Source of the DNA: Candidatus Kerfeldbacteria bacterium
GTDB lineage: Bacteria; Patescibacteriota; Patescibacteriia; SBBC01
Reading direction: 5' to 3'
Assembly (NCBI GenBank): GCA_903854795.1
Contig: CAINXF010000193.1
Coordinates: forward strand, 1 to 14,960
DNA: 14,960 nucleotides
Position numbers and translations under genes: made by a program. Below are positions 6,927-13,040 of the stretch, one piece after another. The notes under the pieces are model-generated. The model ran no database searches. It was not told where the DNA came from and saw nothing but the letters and a program-made list of their open reading frames with translations. Within the stretch, counting starts at the first letter, position 1. Every line of letters begins with the position of its first letter.

Positions 6927-8145
6927 CCCCCTGAAGCCCCATACCTCTCGAAATCGGATACGGCTTGGCGTGATCGTCACGACGGTGTTCGTGGTCGGCG
7001 TGATCGTCGGCGCGTCGATTACTGCCAACGCGGGAAAGGCGACCACCATCGAATCCGCGCTCCGTAAGGTTACCGGCATCAAGTCGAAAACTGACCTTGA
7101 TGTCCTTGCACAGGCGTGGAATCTAATTAATTCAAAATACGTTAAACGTCCGGTCGACATCTCGACGCTTGTAAAAGGCGCGACGGCAGGTTTGGTGCAA
7201 AGTCTCGGAGATCCGTATTCATATTATTTAGACCCGACGGACGCGCAGACGTTCGATAACGAGCTCAACGGCAAGTTCGACGGCATCGGCGCTGAGCTCG
7301 GCCAGAAGGACGGTAAAACCGTGATCATAGCGCCGCTCAGTGGTACGCCTGCCGAAAAAGCGGGTTTACGCGCTGGTGACGTCATTCAGGAAATCGATGG
7401 TACGTCGACCAATGGTATGACGCTCGACGTGGCCGTACAACACATTCGTGGCCCGGAAGGCACCTCTGTGACGCTTACCATCGTACGTGGGACCGACCCC
7501 GCCAAGAAAATCTCCGTCACGAGGTCGCAGATCCAGCTGAAGAGCGTTACGTTGTCGTATAAGACCATCAAGAGTGCGACGATTGCGGTCATCACGATCA
7601 CGAGCTTCGCGCAGACTACGGGCAATGAATTCGCGCAGGCGGTTCACGACATCACGTTACGACAACCAAAAGGGATCGTGGTCGATCTACGCAATAACTC
7701 CGGCGGATATCTTGACGCGGCGGTTAGCGTAGCAGATGCGTTCATCGAAAGTGGGCCCGTTGTTACCGAGGATTTCGGCAATGGGAAGAAGGATGTGACA
7801 AGCGCCGATGGGACCGCTACGCTCTCTCATTATCACGTGGCAATTCTCATGAACGGAGGTACGGCCTCGGCGGCGGAGATCCTCGCGGGTGCATTGGAGG
7901 ATAGAGTGGCTGCCGTGACCATCGGCGAGAAGTCGTTCGGTAAGGGCTCGGTACAGGAGCTCGAGACCCTCGATGACGGATCTACGCTGAAAATGACCGT
8001 GGCGCATTGGCTTACCGCGAACGGACGTTCCATCGATGGCACAGGACTGACGCCGCAGATCCCGATACCGCTGACCGAAGCCGACGCCACAGCGCAGAAG
8101 GATCCCCAGATGCAGAGCGCATTGGATAACATTAGCGCACGGTAA
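6919..8145 (+). CDS. S41 family C-terminal processing protease with PDZ domain
   Basis: Carboxyl-terminal processing peptidase (CtpA/CtpB/Prc type), a serine protease with a Ser/Lys dyad that trims or degrades exported proteins. 408 aa. Seen: basic N-terminus and one hydrophobic span at about residues 15-36, a signal anchor placing the enzyme outside the membrane; an N-terminal helical part with YVKRPVD...GLVQSLGDPYSYYLDP, a family hallmark; a PDZ domain at about 113-200 (GIGAEL, APLSGTPAEKAGLRAGD); the S41 core with VVDLRNNSGGYLDAAV, NGGTASAAEILAGAL (nucleophile S317) and GEKSFGKGSVQ (general-base K342). The dyad is intact. It overlaps murA by 8 nt, so the two are translated together and the protease may act on wall or envelope proteins (inference). 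Its specific substrate cannot be told from sequence. Confidence 0.93.
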   Translation: MTDPLKPHTSRNRIRLGVIVTTVFVVGVIVGASITANAGKATTIESALRKVTGIKSKTDLDVLAQAWNLINSKYVKRPVDISTLVKGATAGLVQSLGDPYSYYLDPTDAQTFDNELNGKFDGIGAELGQKDGKTVIIAPLSGTPAEKAGLRAGDVIQEIDGTSTNGMTLDVAVQHIRGPEGTSVTLTIVRGTDPAKKISVTRSQIQLKSVTLSYKTIKSATIAVITITSFAQTTGNEFAQAVHDITLRQPKGIVVDLRNNSGGYLDAAVSVADAFIESGPVVTEDFGNGKKDVTSADGTATLSHYHVAILMNGGTASAAEILAGALEDRVAAVTIGEKSFGKGSVQELETLDDGSTLKMTVAHWLTANGRSIDGTGLTPQIPIPLTEADATAQKDPQMQSALDNISAR

Positions 8146-8172
8146 TGATTGTATGCGATTGACGAAGGAATA

Positions 8173-8181
8173 TGGTACAGT
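8173..8181 (+). promoter_or_regulatory. Extended -10 promoter of rplI, probably leaderless
   Basis: TGGTACAGT matches the extended -10 pattern TGnTAnnnT. Its last base is 6 nt before the rplI ATG at 8188. Transcription normally starts about 7 nt after the -10 box, which would place the first base of the mRNA at or next to the A of the ATG. No good -35 sits at the usual distance; TTGACG (8159-8164) is too close. Extended -10 promoters can work without a -35. Confidence 0.5.
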
Positions 8182-8187
8182 GAACCT

Positions 8188-8643
8188 ATGAAAGTTATCT
8201 TGTTGCGTGAAGTTAAGGGCGTCGGTCGGAAAGACGCTATCGTGGAAGTAACCGAAGGGTATGCGCGTAACTTTCTTCTCCCGCAAAAATATGCGGAGGT
8301 TGCCACTACAGCCCGCATTACACGCACACAGCAGGAAATGAAGAACGCAGCGCAAGAGCAGGAAGCACGCCATAAGGAAATGGCGCAACTTGCGGTACAC
8401 CTTGCACACGTCCGTGTGACCGTTCAAGCGGCGGCATCGGCAAAAGGAAAATTATTCGGCCGCGTCACCGAAGCGATGGTGGTAGCAGCACTGAAACAAC
8501 AAGGATTCAGCGTCACCGAAAAGGTAGTTTCGTTTCCTTCGCCGATCGACCATGTGGGAGATCATCACGCTATCATTAACCTAACTACGGCGCACGTGGC
8601 GACGATTACCGTGACCGTAGTAGCGGATACGCACCATGCCTAA
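8188..8643 (+). CDS. rplI: 50S ribosomal protein L9
   Basis: Large-subunit protein that binds 23S rRNA near the L1 stalk base with its N-domain and reaches outward through a long helix. 151 aa, normal length. Seen: MKVILLREVKGVGRK, then VEVTEGYARNFLLPQKYA (the N-domain rRNA-binding block), a charged Glu/Gln-rich connecting helix at about 45-75, and the C-domain with KGKLFGRVTE. A TTG start at 8149 is in frame, but L9 always begins MKVILL, so 8188 is chosen. L9 is one of the ribosomal proteins reported missing in some CPR lineages, so its presence here has taxonomic value. It overlaps pyrG by 8 nt. Confidence 0.95.
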   Translation: MKVILLREVKGVGRKDAIVEVTEGYARNFLLPQKYAEVATTARITRTQQEMKNAAQEQEARHKEMAQLAVHLAHVRVTVQAAASAKGKLFGRVTEAMVVAALKQQGFSVTEKVVSFPSPIDHVGDHHAIINLTTAHVATITVTVVADTHHA

Positions 8644-10282
8644 TTCACCGCGGTACATCTTTGTCATGGGGGGCGTGCTCTCGGGACTTGGCAAGGGTAT
8701 TGCCGTTTCCTCGATCGCGCGGTTGTTGCAGGGTGCTGGGTATCGCGTATCGGCGATGAAGGTGGATCCGTACGTGAACGTCGACGCGGGCACGATGAAC
8801 CCGACCGAGCACGGCGAGGTGTTCGTGACGAAGGATGGGCTCGAGACTGACCAGGATATCGGTAACTACGAGCGCTACCTTAACGTCGAATTGACCAAGG
8901 ATAGCTACATGACGACGGGACAGGTGTACCTGTCGGTCATCCGACGCGAACGGAACCTCGAATATCATGGGAAATCCGTGCAGGTGGTACCGCACATCCC
9001 GGAGGAGGTCATTCGGAGAATCAAGTACGCCGCAAAGGTGAACCATTCGGACATCATGATCGTCGAGATCGGCGGCACGGTCGGTGAGTACGAGAACCTA
9101 CTATTCCTCGAGGCGGCACGCATGATGCACCTGCAGGATCCCGCCTCGGTTCAGTTCATTCTTGTGAGCTATCTGCCGATCCCACACGTGCTTGGTGAGA
9201 TGAAGACGAAGCCCACGCAGCACGCAGTCCGCGCGCTCAATTCGGCAGGCATCCAGCCGGACTTTGTGCTCTGCAGGGCGGAGCGTCCGCTCGACGCCCC
9301 CCGCAAGGAGCGCATTTCCGTGTTCTGCAACATGCATCGCGATGACATCATCTCGGCGGAGGATGCGCCGTCGGTCTACGATGTGCCGATCAATTTCGAA
9401 AAAGAAGGCCTCGGCAGTAAGATCCTCGCGAAGTTCGGCATGAAGGAACGGACCCGCGACCTGACCGAATGGCGAAGGCTCGTGACGAAGATCCACAAGA
9501 GCAAGCGTACCGTGTCGATCGGCATCATAGGCAAGTATTTTGCCACCGGTGAGTTTACACTCGCCGACTCGTACCTTTCGGTCATCGAGTCGATCAAGCA
9601 CGCCTGCTGGTCGCTCGGCATGCAGCCGAAGCTCACATGGTTAGATGCGGAAGAGTACGAGAAGCATCCGTCGTCGCTCAAGAAGCTTTCGGCATTCGAT
9701 GGCATCATCGTGCCTGGCGGGTTCGGCGCGCGTGGCGTCGAGGGGAAGATGGCGGCGATTGAATACGTCCGCACGCACGCCATTCCGTACTTCGGTCTGT
9801 GTTACGGACTTCAGCTTGCCGTGATCGAGTTCGCGCGCCATGTGCTCAAGTTGAAGGATGCGAATACGACCGAGAATGACCCGAAGACGCCGTTCCCGGT
9901 CATCGACATGATGCCCGATCAGCGTGAAAAGCTCGATCACCATGATTTTGGAGGAACGATGCGCCTCGGTGAATACCGTTGTAGGCTGGTCAACGGATCA
10001 CGTGCGCAGGTTGCATACGGCACTCGGCAGGTCAAAGAGCGTCACCGTCATCGCTATGAGGTCAACAACTCGTTCCGTGCGAAATTGGAGCACCGTGGGC
10101 TCATGGTGAGTGGTGTGAACCCCGATCGTAATCTTGTTGAGATCATGGAGCTTCAAAAGCATCCGTTTTTCATGGGTGTACAGTTCCATCCAGAATTCAA
10201 GTCGTACCCGCTCGATCCGCACCCGCTGTTCGTGGCATTCATTAAAGCATGTATTAAAAAAAAATCCCTACGGAAGACGTAG
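8636..10282 (+). CDS. pyrG: CTP synthase (glutamine-hydrolysing)
   Basis: Makes CTP from UTP, ATP and glutamine in the cytoplasm, the last step of pyrimidine nucleotide synthesis. 548 aa, normal length. N-terminal synthetase domain (about 1-270): GGVLSGLGKGI at 12-22; DPYVNVDAGTMNPTEHGEV at 44-62; a TKDGLETDQDIGNYERYL stretch; VEIGGTVGEYE at 143-152. C-terminal class I glutaminase domain (about 295-540): PGGFGARG at 360-367, nucleophile C389 in FGLCYGLQ, and H518/E520 in GVQFHPEFKS. All catalytic residues are present. The start overlaps rplI by 8 nt, with no Shine-Dalgarno site, so translation probably depends on ribosomes leaving rplI. The last codons (three AAA Lys codons, then SLRKT) also encode the rpmA terminator on the other strand. 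Confidence 0.97.
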   Translation: MPNSPRYIFVMGGVLSGLGKGIAVSSIARLLQGAGYRVSAMKVDPYVNVDAGTMNPTEHGEVFVTKDGLETDQDIGNYERYLNVELTKDSYMTTGQVYLSVIRRERNLEYHGKSVQVVPHIPEEVIRRIKYAAKVNHSDIMIVEIGGTVGEYENLLFLEAARMMHLQDPASVQFILVSYLPIPHVLGEMKTKPTQHAVRALNSAGIQPDFVLCRAERPLDAPRKERISVFCNMHRDDIISAEDAPSVYDVPINFEKEGLGSKILAKFGMKERTRDLTEWRRLVTKIHKSKRTVSIGIIGKYFATGEFTLADSYLSVIESIKHACWSLGMQPKLTWLDAEEYEKHPSSLKKLSAFDGIIVPGGFGARGVEGKMAAIEYVRTHAIPYFGLCYGLQLAVIEFARHVLKLKDANTTENDPKTPFPVIDMMPDQREKLDHHDFGGTMRLGEYRCRLVNGSRAQVAYGTRQVKERHRHRYEVNNSFRAKLEHRGLMVSGVNPDRNLVEIMELQKHPFFMGVQFHPEFKSYPLDPHPLFVAFIKACIKKKSLRKT

Positions 10283-10284
10283 GG
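10256..10284 (-). terminator. Intrinsic terminator of rpmA, inside the 3' end of pyrG
   Basis: Read on the minus strand: stem CCCTACG, loop TCTTC, stem CGTAGGG (7 perfect pairs, 10284 down to 10266), one A, and then nine T (10264-10256). This is a textbook rho-independent terminator, starting 17 nt after the rpmA stop. On the plus strand the same bases encode the last eight residues and stop codon of pyrG. The nine A are three Lys codons and the TAG lies in the second stem arm. No T-run follows in the plus direction, so it should not stop pyrG transcripts. Confidence 0.85.
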
Positions 10285-10301
10285 TGCTCATCGTCACGAC
10301 G

Positions 10302-10580
10302 TTAGGCGGGGATTACGTCGACGATCGTCCTGGTCGACAGCGTGCCGTGGAAGTTCCTGAGTTTTTTCGTATGGAACTTCACTGTGCCCTTCGCCATGGA
10401 GAACAACGTGTCATCTGAACCACGTTTCACGTTCTTACCGTTGATAATAGCGGTACCGCGTTGACGGACAATAATCACGCCAGGCATAACCTTCGAGCCA
10501 TCCGCTCGTTTTACACCAAGTCGCTTCGATTCTGAATCGCGGCCTAACGCTGTAGAGCCGCCTGATTTTGTGTGGGCCAT
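10302..10580 (-). CDS. rpmA: 50S ribosomal protein L27
   Basis: Large-subunit protein whose N-terminal tail reaches the peptidyl-transferase centre. 92 aa, normal length. Seen: [19 protein letters not shown], then [14 protein letters not shown] and [16 protein letters not shown], the classic L27 blocks. It begins directly at MAH, as in E. coli, with no Firmicutes-type cleavable N-terminal extension. In most bacteria rpmA follows rplU (L21). Here no rplU is adjacent, and the gene stands alone between its own promoter and terminator, facing pyrG. The leader before the ATG is about 14 nt, T-rich, and without a Shine-Dalgarno site. Confidence 0.97.
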   Translation of the reverse strand: MAHTKSGGSTALGRDSESKRLGVKRADGSKVMPGVIIVRQRGTAIINGKNVKRGSDDTLFSMAKGTVKFHTKKLRNFHGTLSTRTIVDVIPA

Positions 10581-10600
10581 AGAAAAAAATGTGCAAAGTC

Positions 10601-10629
10601 ATCATACATGACCCGCGTGAGCGCGTCAA
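10601..10629 (-). promoter_or_regulatory. Near-consensus sigma-70 promoter of rpmA
   Basis: Read on the minus strand: -35 TTGACG (10629-10624, 5 of 6), a 17-bp spacer, and -10 TATGAT (10606-10601, 5 of 6). This is the best promoter in the window. Transcription should begin near 10594, giving a leader of about 14 nt. The -35 lies just 3 nt beyond the stop of the upstream pilus gene, so rpmA can be transcribed independently of the pilus operon. Confidence 0.8.
10609..10628. promoter_or_regulatory. Imperfect palindrome in the rpmA promoter spacer, candidate operator
   Basis: The 20-bp stretch has half-sites TGACCCGC and GCGCGTCA around a central GTGA; seven of eight positions pair. It fills most of the spacer between -35 and -10 and overlaps the -35. 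This location is typical of a repressor site, but no binding protein is known and the identity is inferred. As RNA it could form a stem, but no T-run follows, so it is not an obvious terminator. Confidence 0.35.
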
Positions 10630-10632
10630 GTC

Positions 10633-10902
10633 CTAGAAAGGCTCGCGGAATTGAGGAATCGCCACCGCAGCCCTTGTGGAAAGGGTTTGCTGGTAGTGGA
10701 CGAGTGAGTCGTACGTCGTGGTGTTGACGTGGATGCCGCGGGTCGCGAGGGTGGCATCTGTGAGCGTGGGGTCAGGTACCAATAGGCCGACGCGTATCAC
10801 GCAGTATGCAAATACCACGAGCGCGGTGATGCTGAGCACCCGTACATAAAGAGTATACCAGTCTAGCTGATGCGTACTATGTAGGTGAAGGGTGAGCTTC
10901 AT
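10633..10902 (-). CDS. Small one-span membrane protein of the pilus operon (pilP position)
   Basis: 89 aa from the ATG at 10902. I do not recognise a family. Seen: a short polar N-terminus (residues 1 to about 18), one hydrophobic span at about 19-42 (LYVRVLSITALVVFAYCV and onward to GLLVP), then a ~45-residue polar tail rich in Thr. The tail probably lies outside the membrane. The ATG at 10902 overlaps the pilO stop as ATGA, the same coupling pilO has with pilN. An in-frame ATG at 10917 would add five residues and is less likely. Its place after pilO is where pilP lies in pilMNOPQ operons, but there is no lipobox and no PilP-like fold can be claimed. It may support the PilMNO platform (inference). 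Confidence 0.7.
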   Translation of the reverse strand: MKLTLHLHSTHQLDWYTLYVRVLSITALVVFAYCVIRVGLLVPDPTLTDATLATRGIHVNTTTYDSLVHYQQTLSTRAAVAIPQFREPF

Positions 10903-11429
10903 AATGGTTGGTTCCATGGTATTTGCGCATCGATGGTAACCGAGTTTTGCGTGCCGGACGACGCGCTTGAAATGGACACGTTAGTGACGGCGATGAGCTC
11001 TTTCATTTGCGAAAGACCGCGGACGAACGTAATGACTGACCGGTATGATGCGTTGAACGTCAGATGGATGCCGAGCATCTGGAAGTCTTTCGTGCGCGCT
11101 GGTGTATCGATGCGAAGTTGTGAGTTCGAGGCGCCCGCACTGGTCACGAGCGCATCGATAGCGTTGAAAAAATCGACGGAGGTTCCTTCAGTAAGGAACT
11201 TTTGACTGACGGATTGTTCTTGCGTTTGGAGTGTTTCGTACTGTTTTGCCGTACCCGCGACGTCGTGTTGTTGCGCCTGTAGCCCAACGACCTGCTCGTG
11301 CTGCGCTGAAAGTTCAGCACGGGTTGAGACAATCGATGACATGAGCGGAACAATGACACCTATGATCAATATGGCAACCACTACAGTGCCAATCATGAGG
11401 ATGACTAATGGTGGTCGGAGGGATCTCAT
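10899..11429 (-). CDS. pilO: Type IV pilus inner-membrane platform protein PilO-like
   Basis: Part of the PilM-PilN-PilO alignment complex that links the cytoplasmic ATPase and PilC to the growing pilus. 176 aa. Seen: basic start (MRSLRPP), one hydrophobic span at about residues 8-32, a coiled-coil-prone stretch at about 33-80 rich in Gln, Glu and Ala, then an alpha/beta domain at about 85-172 with SVDFFNAIDALVTSAG and FVRGLSQMKELIAVTNVSI. The last is the PilO pattern of a helix followed by LxxLxxlxxlv.i..i.i. Similarity is by architecture and position rather than strict motif. ATGA overlap with pilN upstream and with the small membrane gene downstream. Confidence 0.8.
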   Translation of the reverse strand: MRSLRPPLVILMIGTVVVAILIIGVIVPLMSSIVSTRAELSAQHEQVVGLQAQQHDVAGTAKQYETLQTQEQSVSQKFLTEGTSVDFFNAIDALVTSAGASNSQLRIDTPARTKDFQMLGIHLTFNASYRSVITFVRGLSQMKELIAVTNVSISSASSGTQNSVTIDAQIPWNQPL

Positions 11430-11977
11430 TTCGTGATAAATTTAGTTCGATCGACTGTCGCCTTGATCGATAGGGGTACATGTGTACGTTCATTGAGGCT
11501 TGATTGAATTGTGACGTTTGTCAGGTAGGGAAGCCCCTTCAGGTTAGACTCAAGAAGTGGTACGTCATTGCGCGACGCAGCGTAGCCTTGCGCCGTCAGC
11601 GTATTGTCTTTCGAAGCAAGCGCGATCATGGTAAAGGTGACGCCGGTCGGTGTGTGCAAACCCAAGTCGAGCAGAATAGTATCGAATTGGTAATCGATTG
11701 TTTGTGGGCCAAGCACGGCGAGCTCTGCGTTCATTTTTGTCGTGAGCTCAAGTACCGGCAGTGTTTTTCCCGCAGGTGATACGATTTTTGTTGACGAGAG
11801 CTCGTCTTTTGCGCTCGTAAGTCGAATGTTGAAATACGACCGTCCGATAAGAAGAAGGACAATAGTGACGGCGCAAATACCAAGTGCGGCGAATAGCGAC
11901 AACAGCAGTGCATGGGCGCGGAGCAGATCGTTAATGGCTCGTTTTTCGTCTTGGCCGATGACGTTAAGGCGTATCAT
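11426..11977 (-). CDS. pilN: Type IV pilus inner-membrane platform protein PilN-like
   Basis: Partner of PilO and, through its N-terminal tail, of the actin-like PilM. 183 aa. Seen: the N-terminus MIRLNVIGQDEKR, in the position of the INLLP-type PilM-binding motif (here LNVIG, a loose match); one hydrophobic span at about residues 24-46; then a soluble domain that includes DTILLDLGLHTPTGVTFTMI, LTAQGYA and VPLLESNLKGLPYLTNVTI, the PilN alpha/beta pattern. It starts 3 nt after pilM and overlaps pilO as ATGA. No Shine-Dalgarno site is visible, which fits translation coupled to pilM. Confidence 0.82.
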   Translation of the reverse strand: MIRLNVIGQDEKRAINDLLRAHALLLSLFAALGICAVTIVLLLIGRSYFNIRLTSAKDELSSTKIVSPAGKTLPVLELTTKMNAELAVLGPQTIDYQFDTILLDLGLHTPTGVTFTMIALASKDNTLTAQGYAASRNDVPLLESNLKGLPYLTNVTIQSSLNERTHVPLSIKATVDRTKFITK

Positions 11978-11980
11978 ATG

Positions 11981-13039
11981 TTAGTGCGCGTCTACAAGGT
12001 TCATTGCGAGACCGAGCGCCACAGCGTACTCCTGAGATACGCGCGGAAAATCATTAGCATGACGACTATATGTAAGACCAGGCATCGGCGTGGCAAGCGG
12101 CGTTGATAGTTTCATGCGGCTCGATAGCTCATCGAGAAAGCCCGCGATTGATGCCCCAGGTCCGCAGACGCGAATCTCACTAAGCGCGCGCATCCCGTTG
12201 AAATGGGTTTGGGAAAAATCATCGATGTCATGAATGCGCTTCGTGAGCTGATCTATTGTGTCTTTGAGCGCATCTCGTACAAGTCCGCGGGCGCGCAATT
12301 TGTAGAACCCGAACGCATAGAGGGATTTTTGTGCGTCGTGGTGTGTCATAGAGAAGCGTTTCATGAGCATTGCTACAATCGAGGAGACCGTGAATGGCAG
12401 CGAAGCAGCGAAGCAGGGGAGTCCGTTATTTAGCACGATAGCCATGCTCTCAAGTTCGCCGATCGAAAGGAGCATGCACGTGGCGTCTTGAGAAAAGTGA
12501 TGTTGGTGAGCCCTTACGAGCGCCACCGATGCAGGCTCAAGCCCAAACAAGAGCAATCCGGATTTTTCGATCAGCGCGCGGTATGCGTTCGAGACCTGCG
12601 TGGGGCACGCGGCGACCAGTGCGGAAGTGCGCGAAGTGTCCTTCGTCGGTACCTTCATCCAATCGATCGTAAGATCTTTGAGCTCGTAGGGGATATGTTG
12701 TGTCGTTTCCCATCGAACGGATTCATCGAGACTCGTACCGGTGGTGGATGGCACTGCTAGTAGTTTGAGAAAGGAATGCCGTTCAGGGATGGAAACATAG
12801 GCCGCACGAATTGTATGGGTAAACGACGACAGCCCATTCCTAAGGTCGTGAGCTGCGCGCTCAGTGTTGAGAATGTCCGTAAGTGCGAATGCAGTATCGG
12901 ATTTTTTTATACTGCCAAAAGTCGAGATCTCATACCCTTTCTGGTGGCGTCGAAGTTGCACAAATCGAATTTGTTCCCCACACAGGTCGATACCGGCGCT
13001 ATGTTGGCTGAAATTGGTAAAAAGGTCTGGCAATCGCAT
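11981..13039 (-). CDS. pilM: Type IV pilus assembly protein PilM-like (actin fold, degenerate phosphate motifs)
   Basis: Cytoplasmic actin-like protein that docks on PilN. 352 aa, usual length. Seen: the phosphate-1 region GIDLCGEQIRFVQL at residues 16-29, where the usual form is GIDIGSSSIKxVxL; AAYVSIPE around 79-86; EDSVRWE-like block VRWETTQHIPYEL at 108-120, matching the conserved E..qyIP; the phosphate-2 region LSIGELESMAIV at 191-202, where the family has DIGAxxT; VCGPGAS at 291-297, the adenosine motif (usual GGGA); QEYAVALGLAM near the C-terminus, matching the typical ..yavAiGLALR end. The ATG at 13039 is 1 nt after the pilC stop; the open frame before it is shadow of pilC. Confidence 0.87.
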   Translation of the reverse strand: MRLPDLFTNFSQHSAGIDLCGEQIRFVQLRRHQKGYEISTFGSIKKSDTAFALTDILNTERAAHDLRNGLSSFTHTIRAAYVSIPERHSFLKLLAVPSTTGTSLDESVRWETTQHIPYELKDLTIDWMKVPTKDTSRTSALVAACPTQVSNAYRALIEKSGLLLFGLEPASVALVRAHQHHFSQDATCMLLSIGELESMAIVLNNGLPCFAASLPFTVSSIVAMLMKRFSMTHHDAQKSLYAFGFYKLRARGLVRDALKDTIDQLTKRIHDIDDFSQTHFNGMRALSEIRVCGPGASIAGFLDELSSRMKLSTPLATPMPGLTYSRHANDFPRVSQEYAVALGLAMNLVDAH

Positions 13040-13040
13040 A

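Noticed and set aside
8149..8187. TTG start that would add 13 residues to L9
   Set aside because: L9 proteins begin at MKVILL, and the extended -10 box lies inside this stretch.
10266..10284. The same hairpin as a terminator for pyrG on the plus strand
   Set aside because: The bases following it on the plus strand are TGCTCATCG, with no T-run. It works only in the minus direction.
10903..10917. Upstream ATG for the small pilus-operon membrane protein
   Set aside because: The ATG at 10902 makes the ATGA overlap seen at the preceding junction. The longer form is possible but less likely.
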